Assembly (NCBI RefSeq): GCF_001543205.1 | Contig: NZ_CP014162.1 | Span: forward strand, 868,001 to 932,000 | DNA: 64,000 bases | Direction: 5' to 3' | Source of the DNA: Aerococcus urinaeequi | GTDB taxonomy: Bacteria; Bacillota; Bacilli; Lactobacillales; Aerococcaceae | Shown here: in pieces, positions 26,386 through 40,121 of the stretch | Layout: each line of letters opens with the position of its first letter | Position numbering within the stretch: position 1 is the stretch's first letter | Program-made: the position numbers and the translations under genes | The notes under the pieces: generated by a model | Databases searched by the model: none | What the model was told of the DNA's origin: nothing | What the model saw: only the letters and a program-made list of their open reading frames with translations

Positions 26386-26658
26386 ATGGATTCTGATCAA
26401 TTATTAAAACGCATTAACGAGCTAGCTGCTAAGAAAAAAGCTGGCACGATCACTGAAGAAGAACTAGTTGAACAAAAAGAGTTGCGCCAAGTTTACTTGA
26501 AACAATTCCGTTCAGCCTTCAACGACATTATTTTAAACACGCGGGTAATCGACCCTGAGGGTACTGATGTGACACCGCAAGCCGTTCGCGACGCCAAGAA
26601 AAAACAAGCCGATAAACAAGAAACAAAGACTGAAGATTCAACAAATATAGATAAATAA
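26386..26658 (+). CDS. DUF896 (YnzC-like) protein
   Basis: 90 residues. The N-terminal 70 ([54 protein letters not shown]) match DUF896, a helical-hairpin family of unknown function that includes B. subtilis YnzC. A lysine/glutamate-rich tail follows. It is 23 bases downstream of the MhqD-like gene with AAAGGAATG upstream and precedes the shared terminator, so it is the third gene of the operon. Its link to electrophile stress is only by position. Confidence 0.88.
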   Translation: MDSDQLLKRINELAAKKKAGTITEEELVEQKELRQVYLKQFRSAFNDIILNTRVIDPEGTDVTPQAVRDAKKKQADKQETKTEDSTNIDK

Positions 26659-26671
26659 AAGCTAAATATCA

Positions 26672-26713
26672 AAAAGATGGGTATCACCTAGCAAACCGGT
26701 GATACCCATCTTT
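26672..26713. terminator. Bidirectional terminator between DUF896 and bglA
   Basis: A 16-bp perfect stem (26672-26687 with 26698-26713) with T-rich flanks in both directions serves the convergent operons. Confidence 0.85.
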
Positions 26714-26721
26714 CTATTAAA

Positions 26722-28203
<1,482 letters not shown>

Positions 28204-28218
28204 TTAATGCTTTAGTGT

Positions 28219-30156
<1,938 letters not shown>

Positions 30157-30166
30157 CTATTGATAT

Positions 30167-30298
30167 AAAAAAGACCCACAAATCTATTCCTGAAATACCT
30201 TAGGATGGGCGTATGTGTAGGGAGGTACACACACGCCTATCCTAAGCTACTAATAAAATAGAAAATGCAGGTCTTGCCGGCCGAACCGTAACGAATCC
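30167..30298 (-). promoter_or_regulatory. LicT-type antiterminator (RAT) and terminator before bglP
   Basis: On the minus strand a RAT-like element (30298-30270, GGATTCGTTAC...CGGCAAGACC) overlaps the start of a long terminator whose arms AAGACC/GGTCTT close around a 20-bp inner hairpin (GGATAGGCG.../...CGCCCATCC), then TTTTTT (30172-30167). When LicT binds the RAT the terminator cannot form. RAT core matches the one at 31306-31334. Confidence 0.85.
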
Positions 30299-30325
30299 AG
30301 TATTTTTCCGTAACTAGATATTATT

Positions 30326-31255
30326 TTATTTTTTTCTATTAGCTGAATGGCTCACAAGATTACCAATATGTAGGATTAAATATAATAATTCCATGTCATT
30401 GACTTGCCAGCCCTTGGCTTCTAATAGGTATTCCTTAATTTTATCGGCTGCTTCTTTCTCTTTAGGATAGGAAATGAAGGCCAATTCAACCATTCGGTCA
30501 TTTTTAACCGGTTGATCATTTTCTTGCTCTTGTCCCTGTCGTATTAAGTAGTATCGAATATGGGTAACAAATCGTTGAAAATATACAGAATTTTCATCGA
30601 TATCAATATTCGTGGCAAACTGAACAATTCGAATAATATCATTGGTCAACTCCATCTGCTCATAAGCAGATTGGTTAGCCGTTCGGTCCAGTTGCGCGTT
30701 TACAAAATGTAGGGTGATTGCAGCGACTTCTGTTTGCGGAAAATTCGGTGACAATTTTTGTCGGACCAAGTCCACCGCTTCTTCAGCGATTGCATACTCT
30801 TTAGGGTAAATTCTTTTGATTTCCCATTGCATGGGGTTCATCAAGTTCGGATCTTGTTTTTGCTGATGAATCGCAAACAAGATATGATCGGTAAGTGTGA
30901 GGAAGAGATTGGGATTAAAGGCTACATCCATTTTTTCTTTAAATAAGGATACGATTTTATAAATCCAATAAATTTCTTCATCACTGGCATTTGTCATCAC
31001 CATCAAAATGTGTTCGAGATCAACGTCTCCTTCTGGATAATAACGTTTTTCAATGTTGTTGCCATCGATTGGATCGCCAACCTTGGCTTGGAAGCCTAAC
31101 CCTTTTCCAATTAAAATCATTTCACGTCCGTCATCATCACTTGAAAACACGACATTATTATTAATTCTTTTTACGATTTTAAAACAAGTTTCCCCACATC
31201 CTCTCTTGATGTATTGATGAGAACAAGTCCTTATATACAAAAAAGACCAGAGCAT
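30326..31255 (-). CDS. licT: LicT/BglG-family transcriptional antiterminator
   Basis: An RNA-binding antiterminator: co-antiterminator domain (FKIVKRINNNVVFSSD... LIGKGLGFQ), then PRD1 (TLTDHILFAIH) and PRD2 (RFVTHIRYYL, LHIGN) with PTS-phosphorylatable histidines. It should bind both RATs here. The start is unclear: the homologous protein would begin about FKIV (31183), but no in-frame ATG/GTG/TTG exists between there and the terminator. The only in-frame starts (ATG 31255, a TTG at 31240) lie inside the terminator and lack a ribosome site. A TTG at 31187 would be in frame if TTTT (31184-31181) lost one T. The coordinates give the full open frame. Confidence 0.85.
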   Translation of the reverse strand: MLWSFLYIRTCSHQYIKRGCGETCFKIVKRINNNVVFSSDDDGREMILIGKGLGFQAKVGDPIDGNNIEKRYYPEGDVDLEHILMVMTNASDEEIYWIYKIVSLFKEKMDVAFNPNLFLTLTDHILFAIHQQKQDPNLMNPMQWEIKRIYPKEYAIAEEAVDLVRQKLSPNFPQTEVAAITLHFVNAQLDRTANQSAYEQMELTNDIIRIVQFATNIDIDENSVYFQRFVTHIRYYLIRQGQEQENDQPVKNDRMVELAFISYPKEKEAADKIKEYLLEAKGWQVNDMELLYLILHIGNLVSHSANRKK

Positions 31256-31334
31256 AAAAGTATAGCTATTAGTCCCAAGACTAATCTGCGATAACTTTGA
31301 TGCCTGGTCTTGCCGGCCGAGCCGTAACTAATCC
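31239..31334 (-). promoter_or_regulatory. RAT and terminator in the licT leader (autoregulation)
   Basis: A RAT-like element (31334-31306) overlaps a terminator whose outer arms AAGACCAG/CTGGTCTT enclose an inner ATTAGTC/GACTAAT hairpin and end in TTTTTT (31244-31239). The two RATs differ at only a few positions, so LicT should control its own gene and bglP alike. Confidence 0.85.
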
Positions 31335-31368
31335 AGTATACAGAGTACTTGTTCTTTATCTAATTGCA

Positions 31369-31418
31369 ATATTACCTCGAATTGAAAGCGTTGTCAACCT
31401 ATTTCGAAAACGTTTTCT
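31369..31418 (-). promoter_or_regulatory. licT promoter with cre-like sites
   Basis: Minus-strand TTGACA (31397-31392) and TAATAT (31374-31369) are 17 bp apart. A palindromic cre-like CGAAAACGTTTTCT (31405-31418) lies just upstream of the -35, and TGACAACGCTTTCA (one mismatch) overlaps it. The rest of the gap, 31419-31578 and 31607-31769, shows no gene; a short GCAATCT/AGATTGC hairpin lies near 31640. Confidence 0.65.
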
Positions 31419-31578
31419 AAATATTTTAATAAACGATATATTCGGTTGACAAGAGCAGCATAGAACATTACTTACATTTTTATACCTAGATAACGTGCAA
31501 GTTCATTTGATATATATTTTTTTCATTGGCTACCTTTGAAACTCTGAGTCCGATTGCCTTCTGTCACATTTTAACAAT

Positions 31579-31606
31579 AAAAAACACCCTCATCGCTTTG
31601 AGGGTG
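31579..31606 (-). terminator. Terminator of the ilv operon
   Basis: CACCCTCA/TGAGGGTG arms (31585-31592, 31599-31606) are followed on the minus strand by six Ts. It lies 164 bp past ilvA and is the first clear terminator there. Confidence 0.75.
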
Positions 31607-31769
31607 AAAAAGGAAAAAACAAAAATGAAAGGATGATGCAATCTATTAGAGGTCTAGATTGCCTCAAAAGCATTATAGCATGGTTCAAATAAAAATGAAA
31701 GCCTTTTTATGAAACGTTTTCAACGTTGCTATTATAGGATTTCTCTATCATTTGTGACCTAGTGCGTCA

Positions 31770-33029
31770 TTAGACTAAAAATTCATATAATGTCGGATTT
31801 TCAGATACCGAAATGTAATTGGCATCAAAATTCTTCAACCGGTCTAATAAACCGGGTAGGGTTTCGTAGTCACCCAATAGGATCCCAACAAGGGCTGGTC
31901 CATTTGACCGGGAAATTTTCTTGGTATATTCAAACTTAGCGATATCATCGTCGGGGCCTAAAACGTCCGTTACAAATTCTCTTAATGCGCCTGGTCTTTG
32001 CGGGAAATTCACTACAAAGTATTGTTTGGTTCCAGAATAGATCAAAGCTTTCTCCTCAATTTCCGCCATGCGGTTGATGTCGTTATTCCCACCAGAAATG
32101 ATGCAGACAACTGTTTTGCCAACAAGGTCTTCGGCCATATTATCTAGGGCAGATACGGTCAAGGCACCTGAAGGTTCGGCTACGATGGCTTGCTTGGTGT
32201 ACAAGTCAATAATTGTCCCCGCAATCTTACCTTCTTCGACTGTTTCAATGCGGTCAATATTGTCTTTCGCGTATTGGAAGGTGATGTCCCCTACCTTACC
32301 AACTGCTGTACCATCCGCGAATTTGTTCACTTTCTCAAGTGCTGTCGGCTGACCTTGGTCAAGGGCCAGTTTCATGGACGCTGCACCGGCTGGTTCAACG
32401 CCAACAATTTTGGTTTCAGGCATGGCTTCACGGACATATGCAGAAACACCAGAGATCAATCCACCCCCACCGATAGGCACTAAGACATAGTCTGCAGTTT
32501 CCCCGTCGGCAGTTAGGCTGTGGTGGATTTCAACAGCTAGTGACCCCTGGCCAGCGATGACATTTTCATCATCGTAAGGTTCAATAAAAGTCATCTGGTG
32601 TTTAGCACCATATTCGTGCGCAGCTTGGCTACACTCATCGAAGGTATCCCCTTCAATCACAATATTCACATAGTCCCCACCAAAATATCTGACTTGATTG
32701 ATTTTTTGTGCGGGTGTCGTATTCGGCATATAAATCGTCGCCATTACTTGCTTTTCGTTACAAGCAAAGGCTACCCCTTGGGCGTGGTTGCCGGCTGAGG
32801 CACAGATAACACCTTTAGCTAAATCATCTTCACTGAGTTCACTAATTGAATAGTAGGCACCTCTTAATTTAAATGAACGTACAACTTGTAAGTCCTCACG
32901 TTTCAAATAAATGTTGGCCTTATACTTCTCAGATAAATATTGATCGTATTGTAAAGGTGTCTGATTGACGACCGACTGTAATTTTTTGTAGGCACTCAGT
33001 ACCTTCTCCTTATTGACGCGTTTGACCAT
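31770..33029 (-). CDS. ilvA: Threonine ammonia-lyase (dehydratase), biosynthetic
   Basis: A 419-residue PLP enzyme converting threonine to 2-oxobutanoate, the first step to isoleucine. The PLP lysine is in VRSFKLRGAYYS (about 47-58), the phosphate loop is IGGGGLISG, and SGGNNDIN lies later. The last 80 residues form an ACT-like regulatory domain (YFVVNFPQRPGALREFVTDVLG), so feedback control is expected. It is the last gene of the ilvB-N-C-A operon, 39 bases after ilvC. Confidence 0.93.
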   Translation of the reverse strand: MVKRVNKEKVLSAYKKLQSVVNQTPLQYDQYLSEKYKANIYLKREDLQVVRSFKLRGAYYSISELSEDDLAKGVICASAGNHAQGVAFACNEKQVMATIYMPNTTPAQKINQVRYFGGDYVNIVIEGDTFDECSQAAHEYGAKHQMTFIEPYDDENVIAGQGSLAVEIHHSLTADGETADYVLVPIGGGGLISGVSAYVREAMPETKIVGVEPAGAASMKLALDQGQPTALEKVNKFADGTAVGKVGDITFQYAKDNIDRIETVEEGKIAGTIIDLYTKQAIVAEPSGALTVSALDNMAEDLVGKTVVCIISGGNNDINRMAEIEEKALIYSGTKQYFVVNFPQRPGALREFVTDVLGPDDDIAKFEYTKKISRSNGPALVGILLGDYETLPGLLDRLKNFDANYISVSENPTLYEFLV

Positions 33030-33068
33030 GTAGTCTCCCTCTTTCGTTTTGACCCTTTTTGTATAGCT

Positions 33069-34394
<1,326 letters not shown>

Positions 34395-34398
<4 letters not shown>

Positions 34399-36095
34399 GA
34401 CAAGCCCTCCATTTCATTATTTGCCTTACCAGATGGCACCATCGGAGTAACCCGTTCGTATTTATCAATCAAGACTTCTAATACATAAGCCCCATCATAA
34501 GCCAACATCTCATCTACCGCCGCCTGCATATCCGCTGGGTCTGTTACCTTAGCCGCCTTCACGCCTAAAGCTTCCGACAACTTCACGAAGTCTGGCAAGC
34601 TCGATCCAAATTCAGAATGTGAATAACGGTCTGAATAGAAAGCATGTTGCCACTGATGCACCATCCCAAGCACCGTATTATTTAAAATAATAAATTTCGG
34701 TTGAATGCCATAATGTTGGATGATATTCAATTCCTGGTTGGTCATTTGGAATCCTCCGTCACCGATGATCCCTACAACAGGATGTTTCTCATCCGCCGCA
34801 AATGCCGCCCCAATCGTTGCCGGCACCCCATATCCCATAGTACCTAGTCCACCTGACGTTAAGTTTTGGCCAGGGAATTGGTAAGGATAATACTGAGCAG
34901 CCCACATTTGGTGTTGGCCAACGTCGGTCACGATATATGCTTGACCGTCCGTCGCCTTCCCTAAGTAATCCAGTACCGCTTGTGGTCGAATCGCGTCTGT
35001 CATCTCAGGCACCCGAGTAGGATGTAAGGCTTGGTTAGCCGCTTGGTGAGCCAACCAGTCCGTCTTATCAGACCAGCCTGCGATAGCTCCTTGTAAAAGT
35101 GCCCCCAAAGCCGTTTTAGCATCTGCCAGCAAGGCAATATCTGGTTCCATAATCTTGCCAATCTCCGCTAGATCAATATCCACATGGATAATCTTGGCAT
35201 CCGGCGCAAAATTGTCAGGATTAGAAGCCACCCGGTCGTCGAAACGGCTACCAATATTTAAGAGACAATCTGTCTCCATCAAGGCCATATTGGCTGCATA
35301 CGTTCCGTGCATCCCTGCTAGCCCTAAGTTTAGGGGGTCATCACTAGCAAGTAAACCAATCCCTAGTAGGGTATGGGTTACCGGGATATTGTAGCGGTGA
35401 GCAAATTCGCGTAGTTCTTGGTGGGCTTCAGATTTCACCACACCGTTCCCTACTAACAACAAAGGTTTTTCAGCTTGAAGCAAAGCATCCTTAATCGCAG
35501 CTACCGCCTCCAAGTCTACCTCATGATCCATGTTGTAACCTGGTAAATCGAAGCTATCATCAATATCTTCTAAAGCTACTTCCTGCACGCCGATATCTTT
35601 CGGAATATCCACTAATACAGGTCCTTTACGGCCGGAATTCGCTAAGTAGAAAGCTTCTTTGATGATACGTGGAATATCTTTAGCATCTTCAACTTGATAG
35701 GCATATTTCGTGATTGGCGTCATTAAAGAGACAACGTCGGTTTCCTGAAAGGCGTCTTTCCCAATACCAGATGTCGTAACCTGGCCCGAAATGACGACTA
35801 GAGGCACCGAATCCATCTGCGCTGTCGCCACCGCAGTGACAATATTTGTCGCTCCCGGTCCACTAGTTGTCACCGCTACACCCACTCGGCCAGCCACGCG
35901 GGCGTAACCATCGGCCATGTGACCAGCACCTTGTTCGTGACGAGCTAAGACGTGATTGACATTCTGGCGGAAAAATTCATCGTATATATGTAAAGCTGCA
36001 CCACCAGGATAGCCAAAAATAATGTCTGCACCTTGATCTCGCAATGCATTGACGAGCAATTCCGTTCCTATACTGGTCTTCTTCGTTCTCTCCAC
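34395..36095 (-). CDS. ilvB: Acetolactate synthase large (catalytic) subunit
   Basis: A 566-residue TPP/FAD enzyme that condenses pyruvate with pyruvate or 2-oxobutanoate. The catalytic Glu is in VLARHEQGAGHMADGYAR, the TPP/Mg motif runs from GDGGFQMTNQEL to IILNN. The anabolic type is supported by the ilvN-coupled position. The start is GTG (36095) with GGGG about 8 bases upstream; an out-of-frame ATG overlaps it. Expression is governed by the leader described at 36145-36361. Confidence 0.94.
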
Positions 36096-36144
36096 ATGAG
36101 CACCCCATTTCTATAAAATTTCATTTCCTTGGTATTGAAAGCAA

Positions 36145-36235
36145 TAAAAAAGGCATCCCACAAACAGTATGTGGGATGCCAAGTCCCACTCAACATCGAA
36201 TAGGACTCAAATTAACAGTAGTTAATTCCAGTCCT
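36145..36235 (-). promoter_or_regulatory. ilv attenuator: competing hairpins and terminator
   Basis: On the minus strand a first hairpin (36235-36202, AGGACT...AATTAAC/GTTAATT...AGTCCT) overlaps the leader-peptide stop. Downstream GGGACT (about 36185) can pair with its AGTCCT arm as an antiterminator. The terminator (36180-36145) has perfect 11-bp arms and six Ts. This is the layout of translation-coupled attenuation; no T-box motif (ACCGCG) is present. Confidence 0.8.
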
Positions 36236-36287
36236 ACGTCACGATAATGACTACAATATTAAAATTCGCTACTTTGAACGATTTCAT
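36234..36287 (-). CDS. ilv leader peptide
   Basis: An 17-residue peptide, MKSFKVANFNIVVIIVT, with GAGAGGAG about 11 bases before its ATG. Seven residues are branched: Val-6, Ile-11, Val-12, Val-13, Ile-14, Ile-15, Val-16; there is no leucine. Ribosome stalling on the Ile/Val run should prevent the first hairpin and favour antitermination. Comparable leaders control the ilv-leu operon of Lactococcus lactis. Confidence 0.85.
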   Translation of the reverse strand: MKSFKVANFNIVVIIVT

Positions 36288-36332
36288 AATGAGTGAAACT
36301 CCTCTCGTCTTTTTTAATGATTCAATAACGAA

Positions 36333-36361
36333 AGTATACTGAGAACTCTTTAACTTGTCAA
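36333..36361 (-). promoter_or_regulatory. ilv operon promoter
   Basis: Minus-strand TTGACA (36361-36356) and TATACT (36338-36333), 17 bp apart, about 46 bp upstream of the leader peptide. Confidence 0.85.
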
Positions 36362-36479
36362 TGGCTATTTTTAATTGTTTTCTCATTTATACATCTGTGA
36401 TTCGCCATATTGACTTTCTTACTTGGTATGATAAGTTTAATTTAATAGAATATTCGACTACATTCAGAAAGGATACGCC

Positions 36480-37277
36480 ATGACATCAACCACAGAAAAA
36501 ACCATCATCGAACTCGACAATGTCTGCTTCAACCGCCAAGATAAGGCCATATTAAAAAACATCCAATGGACCATCAACCAGGGGCAACACTGGGCCCTAC
36601 TTGGTTTGAATGGGTCTGGTAAGTCGTCCATCATCAACATTCTAACCGGCTATCATTTTCCCTCTAGCGGTCAGGTGAGGGTCCTTGACCAGTTATTTGG
36701 CGTATCCTCAATCCCTGACCTACAAAGAAGAATCGGTATAGTTTCTGCTTGGATCAACCAAGAAATCCCAAGCCACTTATCTGTATTAGACACCATTATT
36801 TCGGGTAAATTTGCCAGTCTAGGCCTTTATCAAAAAGTAACGGATTCTTTAATCCAGGAAGCTGAAGACCTCTTAGAAACCTTTAATTTCGCCGCATTTA
36901 GGAACCGCAGAATGGCGACCCTATCTCAAGGTGAACGACAAACCATTTTGATCTTACGGGCCTTAATGACCCAACCTGAATTATTAATCTTAGATGAACC
37001 AACTAGTGGACTAGATTTATTTGCCCGAGAAAGTCTCTTAGCCATGCTGGACAAATTGGCCAAAGAAAAACCAGAAGTCACCCAATTAATGGTGACCCAC
37101 CATACTGAGGAAATTATCCCACTTTATCAAAAAATTTGTTTATTAAAAGATGGGGAAATTTTTGCCAAAGGTGATCGGCCCTTGATGTTAGACCCTGATA
37201 GACTGCATGATTTCTACGGCCAGCCAGTACTTTTACGTCCCTTTAAAAAAGGCCGCATCCTAGTCATGCCCAAATAA
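36480..37277 (+). CDS. Stand-alone ABC transporter ATP-binding protein (YlmA/ModF-like)
   Basis: A 265-residue ABC ATPase: Walker A GLNGSGKSS (about 44-52), Q-loop region, signature LSQGERQ, Walker B LLILDEPTSGLD, switch His in MVTHHTEE. No permease or binding protein is adjacent. The overall form resembles B. subtilis YlmA and ModF-type ATPases, whose partners are unknown. AGAAAGGA lies 8 bases before the ATG and an extended -10 (TGGTATGAT) about 45 bp upstream. Transcribed divergently from the ilv operon; a terminator follows. Confidence 0.85.
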   Translation: MTSTTEKTIIELDNVCFNRQDKAILKNIQWTINQGQHWALLGLNGSGKSSIINILTGYHFPSSGQVRVLDQLFGVSSIPDLQRRIGIVSAWINQEIPSHLSVLDTIISGKFASLGLYQKVTDSLIQEAEDLLETFNFAAFRNRRMATLSQGERQTILILRALMTQPELLILDEPTSGLDLFARESLLAMLDKLAKEKPEVTQLMVTHHTEEIIPLYQKICLLKDGEIFAKGDRPLMLDPDRLHDFYGQPVLLRPFKKGRILVMPK

Positions 37278-37286
37278 TTGGCTAAT

Positions 37287-37333
37287 AAAAAGATAGTTTC
37301 AATTCAGTATAGCTGAATTGAAACTATCTTTTA
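37287..37333. terminator. Bidirectional terminator after the ABC gene
   Basis: Arms of about 18 bp (37289-37306, 37313-37330) with A- and T-rich flanks; it serves the ABC gene and the convergent serine hydrolase gene. Confidence 0.85.
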
Positions 37334-37389
37334 TTTATTGTTAAGCTATCTAAGTCAACTATTCTTGGTCTACAAGATAGCCCGATAAT

Positions 37390-38424
37390 CTATGCGTAAT
37401 TTGCACGGTAGTATTGGTTAACACGCAGGTTTAAGTTTTCCAAGAAGCCTGTACCATCTGTTAGGCCATCTGTTAAGACAACTAAGCTATATTGCGCTTG
37501 ATCATTTTCATAATAGATACCACCATCATTTAAAGCTGTACCGTAGTTACCATATTTATTCGCCATCAAACTGCTGTTCACGTATGTCGTAAATAAGCGG
37601 TCTGGTGAAGTATTCAATAGATAATCAACAATCGGTTGATAGGTATCGTCAGTAGCCAATAAGTTGTAGTAAGCAAACAATAATTCAGCAGATATGATGT
37701 TATCGTCATAGAAGGCGTCATCAATTGTGACGTCTACACTATTCGCGACATTTGTTTTGAAGGCACCTGATCCATAAACTTCGTTGTAGTATCTAATCAA
37801 CATATTCGTTGCTGTATTATCTGAATACATCAAGGCGTTAGCGATTAAATCTTCGATAGTATAGGCTGCTTGACCTGTGCCACTACCTACTGCAGCAGTA
37901 ATGGTACCGTCACCCTCTTCATAATCTGCGTATGTATAAGTAACCTCTGTATCCCAGTCAACATAGCCTTCTTCAATCGCATCTACATACATTACCGCTA
38001 GCGGTAATTTAATCGTAGAAGCGGCAGTTTGGAAGGTACTTTCGTTAATTGTGTGGCTTTCGTCAGTTTTAAAGTTGGTATATTGTAGCGAAACTTGGCT
38101 TTCATCTACCCCAAATTCTGCCATTGTTGCTTCAATCAATTCATCTATTGAGGCGTATTGACTAGTATCGATTAGTTCAATACCTGATGCTTGCATCAAA
38201 TCCAGGTTGTATACTTCTTCATCACTTAAGGTTAATGGGGTGTTACCTAAGGAGTCACTTGCAGTAGATTCGTCTACTGTCGCTGTTAATGAATCGCTTG
38301 ATGCATCCCCTTCACCCTCATCATTATATTTAAATATAGCAATTAATACCGCTATTAAAGCCACTCCTAGAACGAAAAAGGGCACTAGAGGTTTAATACT
38401 AGATTTTTTTCTTCTTTTCGACAT
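37390..38424 (-). CDS. Membrane-anchored class A beta-lactamase-like serine hydrolase
   Basis: A 344-residue protein with a basic start and one transmembrane anchor (LVPFFVLGVALIAVLIAIF, about 13-31), an acidic Ser-rich linker, then a beta-lactamase-like domain. Motifs: AASTIKLPLAV (SxxK nucleophile), MYSDNTATNML (SDN) and NKYGNYGTALND in place of KTG. It acts outside the membrane, probably on peptidoglycan or an unknown ester; the altered third motif and chromosomal setting make drug resistance unlikely. AAGGAG lies 6 bases before the ATG. Single-gene unit. Confidence 0.82.
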   Translation of the reverse strand: MSKRRKKSSIKPLVPFFVLGVALIAVLIAIFKYNDEGEGDASSDSLTATVDESTASDSLGNTPLTLSDEEVYNLDLMQASGIELIDTSQYASIDELIEATMAEFGVDESQVSLQYTNFKTDESHTINESTFQTAASTIKLPLAVMYVDAIEEGYVDWDTEVTYTYADYEEGDGTITAAVGSGTGQAAYTIEDLIANALMYSDNTATNMLIRYYNEVYGSGAFKTNVANSVDVTIDDAFYDDNIISAELLFAYYNLLATDDTYQPIVDYLLNTSPDRLFTTYVNSSLMANKYGNYGTALNDGGIYYENDQAQYSLVVLTDGLTDGTGFLENLNLRVNQYYRANYA

Positions 38425-38582
38425 GCATTACTCCTTATTCATTTTTAATATTCTATGGTCCTCATCCCATGCATATGAATTTTACCAAGAAAATATGATT
38501 ATACTGTGACAATTTCCCACTTATTGTGAATGAATGATGTTTTATATTTTAAGAGTATGTTAATTCTATGCCTGGTTCTCAT

Positions 38583-38616
38583 ATAAAACGAGACAAGATG
38601 GTTATCCTGTCTCGTT
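38583..38616 (-). terminator. proS terminator
   Basis: AACGAGACA/TGTCTCGTT arms (38587-38595, 38608-38616) followed by TTTTAT on the minus strand. Confidence 0.75.
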
Positions 38617-38626
38617 ATGGTAGTTA

Positions 38627-40087
38627 TTAATAAGCACGTGCATACCACACAGTGTATTTAGCAGGTTTACCAGAATATAGGTCAACTGTTTTTTCTATTG
38701 GTGGGTTGAATGGGATATTACGTGAAGTAAATCCTGTGGCTTCTTTGATGGCTGCTTCTGATTCATCAGTACCATCCCAACCAGCTAAAATCCAACCTGG
38801 ACGTTCGCCATTTTCTTCACAAGCTTCAAGGTGAGCGGTTAATTGATCCATTGTATCAATGTCAAAATGTTCATTCTCAGCACGGAAAGCTATCGCTTTA
38901 TCGTAAAGACGTTGGTGCATGTCATCAAAGCGTGTGTTGATTTCAGCAACTAAGTCTCCGTCTAATGAGAAGGCTTCTTTACCATCCACATCACGCATTT
39001 TAATCATGACGTGGTTGTTTTCCATATCACGTGGACCAAATTCAATTCTTAATGGTACACCATGTACTTCAGACTCGTTGTATTTGTAACCTGGTGAGTT
39101 GTTTGAATCATCAAGATTTACACGTAATCCAGCCTCTAATAATGTTGCTTTGATTTCCTGTAATTTCTCAAGTACTTGTGGATTTTTCTTGATATTACCA
39201 ACAGGGATTAGCGATACTTGTGTACCGGCAACACGAGGTGGTAAGACTAACCCTTTTTCATCACCGTGGATCATGATCATGGCACCGATTAAACGGGTTG
39301 ATGAACCCCAAGATGTTGTATGAACGTAAGTATGTTGGTTGTCTTCGTTTAAGAATTTAATATCAAAGGCTTCCGCAAAGTTTTGGCCTAAGTAGTGAGA
39401 AGTCCCTGCTTGAATGGCTTTTGTATCTTTTGTCATCGCTTCGATTGAGAAGGTATCAACCGCACCCGCAAACCGTTCTGATGGTGTTTTTTGTCCCTCG
39501 TAAACTGGCATTGCAAATACTTCTTTTACTAAGTCAGTATAGTAGTGTAACATTTTCATCGTACGTTCGCGTGCTTCTTCTTCAGTTGCATGCGCTGTGT
39601 GACCTTCTTGCCATAAGAATTCTGATGTACGGATAAATGGTAATGTCCGTTTCTCCCAACGGAAGACGTTAGCCCATTGGTTTAATTCCATTGGTAAATC
39701 ACGGTAAGAGTTGATCCAATCTGACATCGCATTACCAAATAAAGTTTCAGAAGTTGGACGTAATGCCAATGGCTCTTCTAATTTTTCCTCACCTGCTTCA
39801 GTTACCCATGGTAATTCAGGTGCGAAACCTTCTACGTGGTCAGCCTCTTTTTCAAAGAAGTGTTTTGGAATTAACATTGGGAAGTAGGCGTTACGAATAC
39901 CTTCCTTCTTCAACATTTCATTGAAGGCATCTTTATATGATTCCCATAATAAAAAGCCATCAGGTTTAAAAATCATTGTCCCACGGGCAGGACCGTAATC
40001 CATCAAATCACCCTGTTGAATTGCTTGTAAATACCATTTTGAAAAATCTGTTTGTTGTAAATTTTCTGTTGCTTCTTGCTTTGCCAT
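38627..40087 (-). CDS. proS: Prolyl-tRNA synthetase, archaeal/eukaryotic-like (type 3)
   Basis: A 486-residue class II synthetase. Motif 2 (VFRWEKRTLPFIRTSEFLWQE) and motif 3 are present; the protein lacks the editing insertion of the long bacterial form and ends in a zinc-type C-domain with a terminal Tyr (YTVWYARAY), typical of archaeal/eukaryotic-like ProRS. The ATG at 40087 has AAAAGGAG 7 bases upstream; the 18 extra codons to 40141 fall inside the T-box terminator. It is controlled by the T-box leader upstream. Confidence 0.95.
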   Translation of the reverse strand: MAKQEATENLQQTDFSKWYLQAIQQGDLMDYGPARGTMIFKPDGFLLWESYKDAFNEMLKKEGIRNAYFPMLIPKHFFEKEADHVEGFAPELPWVTEAGEEKLEEPLALRPTSETLFGNAMSDWINSYRDLPMELNQWANVFRWEKRTLPFIRTSEFLWQEGHTAHATEEEARERTMKMLHYYTDLVKEVFAMPVYEGQKTPSERFAGAVDTFSIEAMTKDTKAIQAGTSHYLGQNFAEAFDIKFLNEDNQHTYVHTTSWGSSTRLIGAMIMIHGDEKGLVLPPRVAGTQVSLIPVGNIKKNPQVLEKLQEIKATLLEAGLRVNLDDSNNSPGYKYNESEVHGVPLRIEFGPRDMENNHVMIKMRDVDGKEAFSLDGDLVAEINTRFDDMHQRLYDKAIAFRAENEHFDIDTMDQLTAHLEACEENGERPGWILAGWDGTDESEAAIKEATGFTSRNIPFNPPIEKTVDLYSGKPAKYTVWYARAY

Positions 40088-40121
40088 TTTCATGCTCCTT
40101 TTAAAAAATATTCCTGTAACT

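Noticed and set aside
36096-36300. T-box riboswitch before ilvB
   Set aside because: The hairpin-terminator looked like one at first, but the T-box core (GGTGGxACCGCG) is absent and an Ile/Val leader peptide with competing hairpins is present.
37390-38424. Beta-lactamase resistance gene
   Set aside because: SxxK and SDN are present but the third motif is not KTG, and it has a membrane anchor and no mobile context, so a housekeeping cell-wall role is more likely.
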